In this document: in pieces, positions 20,614 to 29,530 of the stretch | Position numbering within the stretch: the stretch's first letter is position 1 | Layout: every line of letters starts with the position of its first letter | Assembly: GCA_016712525.1 (NCBI GenBank) | Contig: JADJQX010000007.1 | Span: 1,550,001-1,614,000 of the forward strand | DNA from: Myxococcales bacterium | Lineage (GTDB): Bacteria; Myxococcota_A; Polyangia; Polyangiales; Polyangiaceae | DNA length: 64,000 nt | Reading direction: 5' to 3' | Program-made: the position numbers and the translations under genes | Notes under the pieces: generated by a model | What the model was told of the DNA's origin: nothing | Databases searched by the model: none | Seen by the model: only the letters and a program-made list of their open reading frames with translations

Positions 20614-22917
20614 TTACTCGCCGAGCAATGCCTTGCACTCGGCGGCGCCCGCGCCCGCGGCCTTCGCCACGCACGAGCGGTACGCGTCCTTCGCGTCCTT
20701 GGGTTGGCCGAGCGCCTCGTAGGAGGCGGCGAGCGTGAGCCACGCCTCGGCGTTCCCAGGCTCGCGCACCGTGATGCGATGCGCGACCGCAGCCGCCTTT
20801 CCAGGCTGACGTAGCTCGAGGAGCCGCTGGGCCTTCCCGAGCTCGGTCGTCTCGGGTGGCAGGCTCGGCGCGGAGGCGTCGACGCGCCCCACCGCGCTGG
20901 GCTCGTGCGTGGAGCCGTCGAGACCCGGCGAGACCCGAGGGGCCGTGGCCGAAGGTTCGATGGCGGCCGTAGAGGGGGTCGGCGGCGTCGGGGCCGACGG
21001 GGAGGCGCCCGTCGTCACGGGGACGGACGTGGACCGCGAGACGTCGGCGCTGGACGCATCCGCCGTCACCGAGAGCCCCTCGGCCGTGTCGTGGGACCCT
21101 CGCACGCATTTCCTCGCTCCGACGGCGAGCACGAGCACGGTCACGATGACACCGACGAGCGCCTTCACGACCGCCGGGCCTTCGATTCGGGACACGGGCG
21201 GCGAGATCTCCTCGTCGTCGTCGGCGTCGTTGGGAGCGGGCGGAGGGAACGTGGACGCGGCCCTCCGACGCGACGGCGCCGTGTCTTCTTCGGCGAGCAT
21301 CTTCCGACGCGACGGGGCCGTGTCGTCCTCCCCACGCAACGCCCCGGAGGAGACAGGCTCGGAGATCGCCTCTTCACCCGCCACGAGCACCTTCGGCTCG
21401 AACGCCTCGGAGCGACGTGACGGCGGTGGGTGAGCCTTCGCGTCGAGGCGCTGCGGAGGCTCGCTCGGGGGCTCGACGGCCCTCACGGCCGGGAGCACGC
21501 GGTCGTCGAGCCCCGGCACGGGGGTCACCTCGATCGGCACCTCCACCGCCTCGACGGGCTCGGAGGGCGGAATGGCGAGCAGCACGGGAGGAGGAGCCGG
21601 AATGCTCGGCGTGACCCGGGGGACCTCGCGCGTCTCGTCGCCCGACGGAGGGGACGACGGATCCGGGTCGACGATCGCGCGCACGGTCGAAACGTCCTCT
21701 GGCGACGCCGACACGGGGACGCTCGCCGCGAGGCCACGCAACGTCGACGCGTCGCGCTCGTCCGAGACGAGGGGCTCGGACGAGGGCTCGTGAGATGGCG
21801 AAGAGAGCGTGTCGGGAGAAGAAGGCGCCGCCTGCGGCACGACCACGTCGGGCTCGTGATGGGGAGGAGGGTTGGTCCTCACCTCGGGCAGGCGGCTCGG
21901 CTCGTCGACCACGGCCGGCGGCCCAGGAGTTCCGGGGACGAACGGCTCGGTATTTCGCGTACCTTTCGCGAGCACGAGGAGCCCCTCGAAGTAGAGCTTC
22001 GAGAGCGTCGAAATGGTGGAGAGGTCCTCGAACGGGGACTCCTCGATGACCTCGAGGGTCGTGCGCTTCCCGTCGACGAGCCGCAGGATTCCGTTCACCT
22101 CGTCGGGGATCTCGCCGATGCGCGCCGCGAGCTCCTCGTGATCGACCTCGAGCGCGCGATCGAGCGGAGGGAGCTGCTCGGTGATCCGGCTCCACTCGTC
22201 GAGGCGCCGCATGCCCTCCATGAGGATGCCTTGCGTCGACGACTCGATCACGTCGGGCCGGGCCACGGGCTCGAAGCTCACCTCGAACGACGCCTCGTTC
22301 CAGGTCAGCGCGCGGTAGATCGCCTCCTCTCCGGAGAGGCTTCCGAGCTCGGCGTCGACCACCTTGCCCTCTCGGAAGTAGATGTGCGCCGCCCGGAGCC
22401 CCGCTCGAAGGTGGACGATGCCGGTCTTCCGCGAGACCTCGAAGGTCTGGAGCAGATCGACCACGGTCATGTCCGCGATGGATCCCGAAAAGTGAGTCTT
22501 TGCGGAGGTTTGCGCGGGCCTCTGCATCGCCATCGTGTCCTTCTCGCGCCGCGCGAGGAGGAGCTGGACCCGCGCGAGCAGCTCGCGCACGAAGATGGGC
22601 TTCGTGAGGTAGTCCTCGACGCCGAGCTCGAGGCCCCGAATCTTGTCCTCGACCGAGCGCTGGCTCGTGAGGAACACCACGGGGATGCGCGCCCACTCGG
22701 GGCGCTCCTTCAGGCGACGGACGAACGCATACCCGTCCAGCTTGGGGAGCTTGGTGTCCGAGAGCACGAGATCCGGAGGCGAGCTCTCGACGTGACGAAG
22801 CGCCTCCTCGCCGTCGTTCGCGACGGTGACGTTGTAGCCCGCCTTACGGAGGCTCACCTCGAGCACGCGAAGGCTGCGTGCGTCGGCGTCGACGAGGAGG
22901 AGCTGTTCCTTGGCCAT
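20614..22917 (-). CDS. Membrane-anchored receiver/DUF4388 protein with C-terminal TPR-like region
   Basis: In this 767-residue protein residues 1-120 are a CheY-like receiver with phospho-acceptor D54 (V-L-S-D-T-K-L-P) and K-P near 107. A DUF4388/PATAN-type domain follows (about 140-240), typical of gliding and two-component proteins in this phylum. Residues 340-575 are a long Pro/Ser/Glu linker. A single membrane helix lies at about 582-602, and the C-terminal 75 residues (A-W-L-T-L-A-A-S-Y-E-A-L-G-Q) look like a TPR unit that would be outside the cytoplasm. The partner kinase is not adjacent. It ends 17 bp from the convergent permease gene. Confidence 0.82.
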   Translation of the reverse strand: MAKEQLLLVDADARSLRVLEVSLRKAGYNVTVANDGEEALRHVESSPPDLVLSDTKLPKLDGYAFVRRLKERPEWARIPVVFLTSQRSVEDKIRGLELGVEDYLTKPIFVRELLARVQLLLARREKDTMAMQRPAQTSAKTHFSGSIADMTVVDLLQTFEVSRKTGIVHLRAGLRAAHIYFREGKVVDAELGSLSGEEAIYRALTWNEASFEVSFEPVARPDVIESSTQGILMEGMRRLDEWSRITEQLPPLDRALEVDHEELAARIGEIPDEVNGILRLVDGKRTTLEVIEESPFEDLSTISTLSKLYFEGLLVLAKGTRNTEPFVPGTPGPPAVVDEPSRLPEVRTNPPPHHEPDVVVPQAAPSSPDTLSSPSHEPSSEPLVSDERDASTLRGLAASVPVSASPEDVSTVRAIVDPDPSSPPSGDETREVPRVTPSIPAPPPVLLAIPPSEPVEAVEVPIEVTPVPGLDDRVLPAVRAVEPPSEPPQRLDAKAHPPPSRRSEAFEPKVLVAGEEAISEPVSSGALRGEDDTAPSRRKMLAEEDTAPSRRRAASTFPPPAPNDADDDEEISPPVSRIEGPAVVKALVGVIVTVLVLAVGARKCVRGSHDTAEGLSVTADASSADVSRSTSVPVTTGASPSAPTPPTPSTAAIEPSATAPRVSPGLDGSTHEPSAVGRVDASAPSLPPETTELGKAQRLLELRQPGKAAAVAHRITVREPGNAEAWLTLAASYEALGQPKDAKDAYRSCVAKAAGAGAAECKALLGE

Positions 22918-23050
22918 GGGTCGCGCGTAGGATGCGGATGTGCGCGCGCCCGGTCAAGGAACCGGCGCTCCCTCGCCGAGCACCAGAGGCTCCGCGAACA
23001 AAAAGGCGCGGAGGGAGCGGCGCTCGGCCACCCCCTCCGCTTCGGTGCAC

Positions 23051-23070
23051 TTCACGAAGTGCTTCGTGAA
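23051..23070. repeat. Perfect 20-bp palindrome after the SPFH gene
   Basis: TTCACGAAGTGCTTCGTGAA is an exact palindrome (9-bp arms, 2-bp centre), about 40 bp beyond the stop of the SPFH gene and 130 bp upstream of the receiver/DUF4388 gene, both on the minus strand. The loop is too short for a good RNA hairpin and there is no T-tract, so a protein-binding operator for the downstream gene is as likely as a terminator. Confidence 0.45.
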
Positions 23071-23111
23071 CGGGCACGAGGCCCGACGGCGGACCTCGTC
23101 CTCGCTCGCCC

Positions 23112-24320
23112 TCAGCCCGCCTTCGTCCCGCAGTTCGCGCAGAACTTCGCGCCCGCGGCGAGGAGGGTGCCGCAGCCCGTGCAGTTCTTGGGAGCTTGCG
23201 GGAGCCCGGTTCCGCAGTTCGAGCAGAACTTGCCGGCCGCCTGTTTGAATTGGCACGCGCCACAGGTCACGAGCACCCCACCGGCGCTGATCGACGCAGG
23301 CGGAGGCGGAGGCGCCCCCATCATGCCCTGGTTGAACTGGCCCGCCATCATGTTGCCCATACCGACGCCGACCGCCATGCCAGCGCCTGCGCCGGCGAGA
23401 CCATCGCCCATGCCGTGCGCCGCCATACCCTGCCCCGCACCGATCATGGCTTGGCCGGCGGCGTACGCGCCGAAGTTCCCGCCCGCGAGCTGGTTCACGT
23501 AGCGGGCGTCCTGGTTGAACTTCTGGTCGAGCGAGAACTGGTTGGCCTGCGCATCGGCCGCGGCACCCGCGATCGCGATCTGCTTCTTGCGGACCTCGCG
23601 CTGCGCGTCGGCGAGCTCCTTCACGGCGGCGCGGAGCTCCACCATGTGCTCTTCGGGGATGTTGGGGTCGATCTTCCCCATCTCCGTGATGCGGATGCCG
23701 ATGTCGTTGAGGGCGGGCGCGCGCGTGACGAACGCTTGCGCGAGGCGCTCCTTGTTGTTGATGACCGAGAGGATGCTCTTCTGCTCGGCCTCGGCCAGCT
23801 CGCAGAGGACCGTGCCCACCGAGTTGATGAACTTGCCCTTCACCCACTGGAGGATCTGGTCGTTGTCTCCGGCGGCGGCCTGACCCGAGTACCCCACGAT
23901 GAACCGCACCGGGTCCGTCACGACGACGGAGAACTCGCCGAAGATGCGGATGGGGACCTGCAGGCCCGTGCCCGGGTCGACGATCTCGCCGGCGGGACCG
24001 CCGAACGGGATGCTGCGCACCGGCACGGTCTTCACGAAGAAGATCTCGCTGATGAACACGTTGCCGCCCGTGAACTGGTTCACGATGCTGCCGAGGAACG
24101 GGATGTTCTGCGTGTGCATCGTGTGGCGCCCGGGAGGGAGCACGCCGACGACTCGCCCGTCTTTGAAGAACACCGCGCACTCGTCGCTGTCGATCGTCAG
24201 CTGCGAGTACATGGGGAAGTTCTGATCGGGGTGCTTGTAGACGATGAGATGCTTCAGATGATCGGGGCGCGCGATCATCATCTGGCTCACGTTCTTCTGG
24301 ACGAAATCGAACACTCCCAT
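23112..24320 (-). CDS. SPFH-domain protein with C-terminal double zinc ribbon
   Basis: In this 402-residue protein residues about 20-260 form an SPFH (stomatin/prohibitin/flotillin) domain of the group called virion-core-protein-like, with no N-terminal membrane helix. A Gly/Met/Ala-rich stretch (270-335) links to a C-terminal segment with C-x2-C pairs (CGAC...CSNC and CTGC...CANCG), which forms two zinc ribbons. Proteins of this class assemble into rings or sheets at membranes; the cargo is unknown. The ATG at 24320 has a GAGGAGG site ten bases upstream. The gene is divergent from the repeat protein at 24567, sharing a 246-bp intergenic region. Confidence 0.85.
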   Translation of the reverse strand: MGVFDFVQKNVSQMMIARPDHLKHLIVYKHPDQNFPMYSQLTIDSDECAVFFKDGRVVGVLPPGRHTMHTQNIPFLGSIVNQFTGGNVFISEIFFVKTVPVRSIPFGGPAGEIVDPGTGLQVPIRIFGEFSVVVTDPVRFIVGYSGQAAAGDNDQILQWVKGKFINSVGTVLCELAEAEQKSILSVINNKERLAQAFVTRAPALNDIGIRITEMGKIDPNIPEEHMVELRAAVKELADAQREVRKKQIAIAGAAADAQANQFSLDQKFNQDARYVNQLAGGNFGAYAAGQAMIGAGQGMAAHGMGDGLAGAGAGMAVGVGMGNMMAGQFNQGMMGAPPPPPASISAGGVLVTCGACQFKQAAGKFCSNCGTGLPQAPKNCTGCGTLLAAGAKFCANCGTKAG

Positions 24321-24452
24321 CGTGTCTTTTGCCTCCTCGCTCAGGCCGTTCGCCACGAGCCTCCCCAAGATAAAGCGGTCCGACGAACTCCGCTACCGCA
24401 TCGCATCCCGGATCGACGCGTGCCCGACATTTGGCACAAAACCAATGACTTT

Positions 24453-24463
24453 CGAATACTTAC
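24453..24463. promoter_or_regulatory. Second copy of the 11-mer CGAATACTTAC
   Basis: This AT-rich 11-mer occurs in the divergent intergenic region 133 bp before the SPFH gene and again at 13740-13750, 170 bp before the parA-like gene, in the same orientation relative to those genes. In DNA this GC-rich, a chance repeat of such a sequence is unlikely. It may be part of a promoter or binding site. Nothing else in this intergenic region is recognised. Confidence 0.35.
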
Positions 24464-24566
24464 ACAACCACCCCTCGACGAGAGCCGGCCGGGGCACGAC
24501 CTCGGCGCGGTGGGTCGACGTGGGGTCCTTCTCGCTTCGGGCCCTTTCCGAGATAGATTCGGCGGG

Positions 24567-25736
24567 GTGATCGAACCCGTCGACGTCGCGACCCTCCCCG
24601 GCCCTGCCCAGAAGATCCTCGACCCGCAAGGTCCCGCGCCGCTCAAACAAATGGCGGCCAAGGGCGTCGTGCCCGGCCTCAAGCCGGGCGACGTGGTCAC
24701 GGTGGTGGCCTTGCTCGCGGAGAGCGCGGACGCGACCGTGGCGAAGACGGCGCGCGAGACCTTCGGCAAGCTGCCGAAGCCGCTCGTCGCGGGCGCCATC
24801 GGCGGTGATCTCCACCCGTGGGTGCTCGATCGCCTCGTCACCACCTACGCGGACGACTTCGCGTTCGTCGGCCAGTTCCTCCAGCACAAGTCGCTCTCGC
24901 TCGAGACGGTCGTGGCGCTCGCCGCGGTCGCGAACGAGGCCGTGACCGAGCTCATCGCGACGAACGAAGAGCGCATGCTCGAGTGCCCGGCGATCATCGA
25001 GAAGCTCTACTTGAACAAGTCGACGCGCATGTCGACGTCCGACCGCATCCTCGAGCTCGCCGTCCGCCACAAGCTCGAGCTCCACGGGATCGCCGCGTTC
25101 AAGGAGGCCGCAGCCGCCATCGCGCAGGAGCTCATCCCCGAGCCCACGACCGAGCGCACGTTCGACGACGTCCAGTTCGACGACGCGGCGAAGGTCGCCA
25201 AGGAGACGAAGCTCGAGGGCGACGAGGACACGCACGTCGTCGACGAAGCCACCGGAAAAGAGGTGGTCACGGAGAAGGCGCGCACCCTCAGCGCGATCTG
25301 GGCCGATCTCCGGCCGCCGGCCAAGATCCGCCTCCTCCAGCTCGGCATCGACTCCTTGAAACGCGACAACATCGAGCTCGAGGGCTCGGCCGATTCGTCT
25401 GCCGTGCGCATGCTCGGGGTCCGCGACCCGAACCCGCTCGTCGCCGTGGCGGCCGTGAAGTCCCCAGGGATCACCGAGAGCGAGATCGGTCGCATCGCCA
25501 CCATGCGAAACGTGAGCGAGGACGTGCTCCGCGTGATCGCCATGAACCGCGACTACACCCGCTCGTACACGATCAAGCTCGCGCTCACGGCGAACCCACG
25601 TACCCCGTTCGCCTTCGCCTCGCAGTGGGTGCTCCACCTCCGCGAGACCGACCTACGTCACCTCGCGAAGAGCAAAGACGTCGCCGGGGCCGTCCAAACG
25701 GCCGCCAAGAACCAGCTGATGCGCAAGGGGAAATAG
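24567..25736 (+). CDS. Conserved hypothetical protein with helical repeats, relative of 1481..2296
   Basis: This 389-residue protein is predicted to be helical throughout. The C-terminal 110 residues consist of short repeats (G-V-R-D-P-N-P-L-V-A-V-A-A-V-K-S-P, M-R-N-V-S-E-D-V-L-R-V-I-A-M-N and I-K-L-A-L-T-A-N-P) of the kind seen in HEAT/LRV proteins. The same L-A-L-x-x-N-P unit occurs in the protein at 1481..2296. A charged, probably disordered stretch covers about 190-235. I do not know its function. The start is a GTG at 24567; an alternative start a little further in is possible. It stands alone between SPFH and the glycosyltransferase-like trio. Confidence 0.7.
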   Translation: MIEPVDVATLPGPAQKILDPQGPAPLKQMAAKGVVPGLKPGDVVTVVALLAESADATVAKTARETFGKLPKPLVAGAIGGDLHPWVLDRLVTTYADDFAFVGQFLQHKSLSLETVVALAAVANEAVTELIATNEERMLECPAIIEKLYLNKSTRMSTSDRILELAVRHKLELHGIAAFKEAAAAIAQELIPEPTTERTFDDVQFDDAAKVAKETKLEGDEDTHVVDEATGKEVVTEKARTLSAIWADLRPPAKIRLLQLGIDSLKRDNIELEGSADSSAVRMLGVRDPNPLVAVAAVKSPGITESEIGRIATMRNVSEDVLRVIAMNRDYTRSYTIKLALTANPRTPFAFASQWVLHLRETDLRHLAKSKDVAGAVQTAAKNQLMRKGK

Positions 25737-25971
25737 GGGATACACGCCCACATCGGCGCTTCGGGGACGGCGCGCTGCCCGGCCGGTCTCGAAGCGGGTG
25801 CGCCCGGTGCTTCGTCGGGCTCGCGGGCAGGTCCTGCTCGCTCGCGAATTTTCCCGCATTTCGGGGCCGTCGAACGCGCGAAGGGCGCAAATCATCGGTT
25901 GACCTCCTCACCCCTCCTCTCGTAAGTCCCGGTTCGCGCCGTCTCCGTGGCAGGCGCACCCGAGGAATGGC

Positions 25972-27855
25972 GTGAAATCGTTCGAAGGTCGCTCCCGATT
26001 CTTGCCGCAGATCGCTCTGTGGATCGGCATCGCCTCGATCGCCGCGGTACACGGGCCGCTCATCGGGTACCGAACCTTCGCGAACGTCGACGAAGCCTAC
26101 GCCGGCGCCCTCGCGAGCCGCATCCTCGACGGGCACAAGCTCTACGTGGGCGCGGTGAGCCAGCGCGGCCCGCTCATGTACTACGTGTACGCGGCGATCG
26201 CGTGGCTCCACGGCTGGGACAACATCGTCGCGCTCCGGCTCTGGGCCCTCGCGGTCGCGCTGCTGAACCTCTACGCGGTGTACGTCCTCGCGAAGGCCAT
26301 GCTCCCGAAGGCGGGGGTCGTCGTCGCGACGCTCCTCATGGCCTACGCGCTGTCGTTCGGGGTGCCGCCGTTCGACGGGCTCGCGCTCCACGGAGAGCTC
26401 CTGCAGCTCCCGGCGCTCACGTTCGGCTGCCTCGTCGGGGCCATGGCCCTCCGAAGCTCCCCGGAGACGAGGCGGCGCCTCCTCTTCGGCTCAGGGATCC
26501 TGTTCGGGATCGCCGTCGCGATCAAGCAGAGCGCCGCGCTGCATCCTGCGGCCCTCGCGGTCTGGATCTACGCCGACGCGCGACGAAACCGCGTACCCCA
26601 TCGCCGCTGGATCACCGACACGGCGATCCTCTTCGCCGGCGTGCTGCTCCTCCCGCTGGGGTTCCTCGTGCACTCGGCGGCGCAGGGGACGCTCAAGGAG
26701 TTTTACTACTACACGGTCGTCTACAACCGCGACGTCCACCTCCGTCCGACGAAGAAGCTCTTCCCGCTCCTCACCCCCTTCTTCCTCCGCCTCACCGAGC
26801 AGACCGGGTACTTCGCGACGCTCGCGGGCGTCGCGGCGGTCGTGCTCCCAGCGGCCGCGCGGCGACTCCGGCGGAGCGTCGTGCTGCGGAGCCTCTCCCC
26901 CCTCCTCCGGGGCTTCGGCCTCCGCGCGTACCTCGTGCTGAACCTAGCGCTCGCCGTCGCGTCGGCTTCCGCGCTCTACCGGTTCTTCCCGCACTACTTC
27001 GTGCAATCGCTCCCGTTCCTCGCGCTCTCGGCCGGGGCCCTCCTCTCCCCCCTGTTCTCACGCCAGCGCTACGCTCGGGCGTTCCGTCACCTCACGGTGG
27101 GTGCGCTGGTCATGCTCCTTCTGTGCGCCACGCTCGGGACGGTGTTCGGCGAACGTGTCGACGGGCGGGTCACCCACGATCGCACGCCGCAGCTCTGCGG
27201 GCAGGTCATCGCCGCGACCACGAAGCCCGAGGACCGCATCTTCGTCTGGGGCTTCTCGCCTTGGATCTATCAGTATGCCCACCGAAAGCCTGCGGGGCGC
27301 TTCGTCTTCGAGACGTACGTCACGGGATTCGTCCCCTGGTTCTGGGACCGCCTCGACCTCGAGAAGGCGCGCATCGTCCCTGGTAGCGTCGAGGCTCTAC
27401 TCGACGACCTCGACCGGGAGAAGCCGGCGATCGTGGTCGACGCGGGCAGCGTGATGATGGCGCGGCCCATGCGGACGTACGAGAAGCCCGGGAAGTGGCT
27501 CGTCGAGAACTACTGCTTCGAGATGCGCATCGCCGCGTTCGATCTCTACCGCCGCAAGGCGCAGAAAGGCGATGCGTGCCCGCAGCCCTACCTGCCGCTC
27601 GCGTACGAGGCGGTGAACTGGAACGGCACGCCGATGGGCATCCCCGTGCCTCGGTCGTACGACCGCACGAACGAGCGTCACCTGCCGTACGGCAACTTCA
27701 TGAAGCCCATTTGGTTCTCCGAAGGGCCGAGGCCTCCGGACGTGGTCTTCGAGGTGGCGCGAGACAAGACCGCCGAGAAAGAGGAGCGCGAGGCCGAGCG
27801 CGACGGCTTCCATATCCCGAAGTACACCGAGCAGAAGGCTCGCCCGGTCGAGTGA
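25972..27855 (+). CDS. GT-C-fold (ArnT/PMT-like) membrane glycosyltransferase, first of three
   Basis: This 627-residue protein has about ten to twelve membrane helices in the first 450 residues, then a soluble C-terminal region. The first outer loop has N-V-D-E-A-Y, matching the Asp-Glu pair that is catalytic in family 39-type polyprenyl-phosphate-sugar transferases, followed by G-x-x-L-Y and R-G-P-L-M-Y-Y. Such enzymes move sugars from lipid carriers to proteins or glycans on the outer face. The GTG at 25972 has GAGGAA six bases upstream. The last 50 residues are charged. It is followed by two shorter relatives in the same direction. Confidence 0.78.
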   Translation: MKSFEGRSRFLPQIALWIGIASIAAVHGPLIGYRTFANVDEAYAGALASRILDGHKLYVGAVSQRGPLMYYVYAAIAWLHGWDNIVALRLWALAVALLNLYAVYVLAKAMLPKAGVVVATLLMAYALSFGVPPFDGLALHGELLQLPALTFGCLVGAMALRSSPETRRRLLFGSGILFGIAVAIKQSAALHPAALAVWIYADARRNRVPHRRWITDTAILFAGVLLLPLGFLVHSAAQGTLKEFYYYTVVYNRDVHLRPTKKLFPLLTPFFLRLTEQTGYFATLAGVAAVVLPAAARRLRRSVVLRSLSPLLRGFGLRAYLVLNLALAVASASALYRFFPHYFVQSLPFLALSAGALLSPLFSRQRYARAFRHLTVGALVMLLLCATLGTVFGERVDGRVTHDRTPQLCGQVIAATTKPEDRIFVWGFSPWIYQYAHRKPAGRFVFETYVTGFVPWFWDRLDLEKARIVPGSVEALLDDLDREKPAIVVDAGSVMMARPMRTYEKPGKWLVENYCFEMRIAAFDLYRRKAQKGDACPQPYLPLAYEAVNWNGTPMGIPVPRSYDRTNERHLPYGNFMKPIWFSEGPRPPDVVFEVARDKTAEKEEREAERDGFHIPKYTEQKARPVE

Positions 27856-27919
27856 GCGGCGAGGCTTCGGCGCTCGGGCCGCTTGATTCGGCGAGCCCGG
27901 CGAGAGTAAGGCTCTCGGC

Positions 27920-29530
27920 ATGAACGAGCGGTTCGCCGGAGGCCCGAAGGCCCGCACGTGGCCGCGGGTCGGTTTCTCCGATGCGCTCGGCGTCCTCGTG
28001 TCGCTCGGCCTCGCGGCCATCTCGTTCACGTACCCCTATGGGCGAGATCAGGCGTCGTTCGCGTACATCGCCCGGGAGTGGGGGATGGGCAACGTGCCGT
28101 ACAAGGCCGCGTTCGAGATCAAGCCCCCGAGCATCTACCTCACGTACCTCGTCGCCTTCCGTATCTTCGGGGACACCCCGTGGGCGATTCGGGTGTTCGA
28201 CTATCTCTTCGCCCTCGTCCCCGCGGGGATCGCGTGTGCCTACGCCGCGACGCCCGCCGATCGCCCGGTCCCACGCGGGCGTATCGGCCTGTCGCTCGCG
28301 ATCGTAAGCCTCGTTTACTATCTTCCGTTCGACTTCTGGAACACGGCCCAGTGCGAGAGCTTCACCTCCGCGCTGTCGGTGATCGCGGCGGCGGCGGCGC
28401 TCCGATCGAGAGACGCGCGGGTCTCCGGCTTCGTCGTCGGGCTCGCGTCGGCGCTCGCCGTGCTGTTCAAGCCCACGGTCGGGATCGTGGCGGCAGGCAA
28501 CGTGGCGGTGCTCGCGCTGGCCATGCGCGCGCGCCACGCCCCGCTGTCGGACTACCTGCGGGCCGCGGTCACGTTGACGGTGGGCGTAGCGCTCCCGATC
28601 GTCGCGATCTTCGGCTACTTCGCGAAGGTCGACGGACTCGGCGCCATGCACGAGGCCCTCGTCGTCACGATTCGGCACTACCTCACGGCGGGAAAGTACG
28701 TGCACGGCACCACGCAGACCCTGCGGGCGCTCGTGTTCGGAGTCCTGGGATGGCAAGCCCTCCTCGTGCTCGCGGCGAACGTGCTCCTCTTCCGTGGAGT
28801 GCCGGTGCTCCTCCGCGCAAGACCGGAGCGAGGCCTCCCGTTCGTCGCTGCGGGGATCGGCCTCGTCACGTCGATCACGTCCGTCGTCGTTCAGCTCAAG
28901 TTCTTCAACTACCACTGGCTCTCCGCCGTCGGCTTCGTGGCGCTCACGCTCCTCGTCGGCATCGTCGATCTCCAGCACGTGCGCGTCCGCCGAGCGCGCG
29001 GCGAGTGGCTCGTGGCCTCGCTCGCGATCTCGCTCTTGCTCGCGTCGGGGAAGCAGTCGGCGCGGCTCTTCTACACGGCCAAGACCGCGATCTACGCCGC
29101 TCGGCACGGTGACGACGAGCCCCTCGCGCGTTCCTTCGGCCTCGAGGGCTTCTACAGCTACTGGGACTCGCGCGAGACCGCGCTCTGGGTGAAGGAGCAC
29201 GCGGCCCCGGGCGACACCCTGGTCGTGCGCGGCTTCGAGCCGCAAATCTACATGCTCTGCGACATGCGCTACGGGGGCCGATTCTTCGAGACCCCGTGGC
29301 TCACCGAGGAGCGCTTCTCGCCCCGCACGAAAGAGAACACGGCCGAAGACTGGGCGTACTTCCGCAAGTCCCCACCGCGTTGGGTGGTCGCCTTCACGCA
29401 CCTCGAGAGCGGCGTGGAAGCCGCGAAGAGCTACGTCGGGATCGGGTACGTCCCAAGGGCTCGCGTCTCCGTGTTCACCATCCTGGAGCGCGGTGAGGAC
29501 CTCCGTCTCCCCGAAGAGGTCCCGTGGTGA
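27920..29530 (+). CDS. GT-C-like membrane protein, second of three
   Basis: This 536-residue multi-pass membrane protein is related to its neighbours. The first outer loop reads Y-G-R-D-Q-A-S-F-A-Y, keeping one acidic residue, then V-P-Y-K and I-K-P-P-S-I-Y, as in many glycosyltransferase family 39-like proteins. About ten helices end near residue 380, followed by a soluble tail containing D-T-L-V-V-R-G-F-E-P-Q-I-Y, a segment mirrored in the third protein (D-A-V-L-V-R-G-Y-E-P-E-I-Y) and more loosely in the first. It starts 64 bp after the first gene and overlaps the third by a few bases. Confidence 0.72.
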   Translation: MNERFAGGPKARTWPRVGFSDALGVLVSLGLAAISFTYPYGRDQASFAYIAREWGMGNVPYKAAFEIKPPSIYLTYLVAFRIFGDTPWAIRVFDYLFALVPAGIACAYAATPADRPVPRGRIGLSLAIVSLVYYLPFDFWNTAQCESFTSALSVIAAAAALRSRDARVSGFVVGLASALAVLFKPTVGIVAAGNVAVLALAMRARHAPLSDYLRAAVTLTVGVALPIVAIFGYFAKVDGLGAMHEALVVTIRHYLTAGKYVHGTTQTLRALVFGVLGWQALLVLAANVLLFRGVPVLLRARPERGLPFVAAGIGLVTSITSVVVQLKFFNYHWLSAVGFVALTLLVGIVDLQHVRVRRARGEWLVASLAISLLLASGKQSARLFYTAKTAIYAARHGDDEPLARSFGLEGFYSYWDSRETALWVKEHAAPGDTLVVRGFEPQIYMLCDMRYGGRFFETPWLTEERFSPRTKENTAEDWAYFRKSPPRWVVAFTHLESGVEAAKSYVGIGYVPRARVSVFTILERGEDLRLPEEVPW

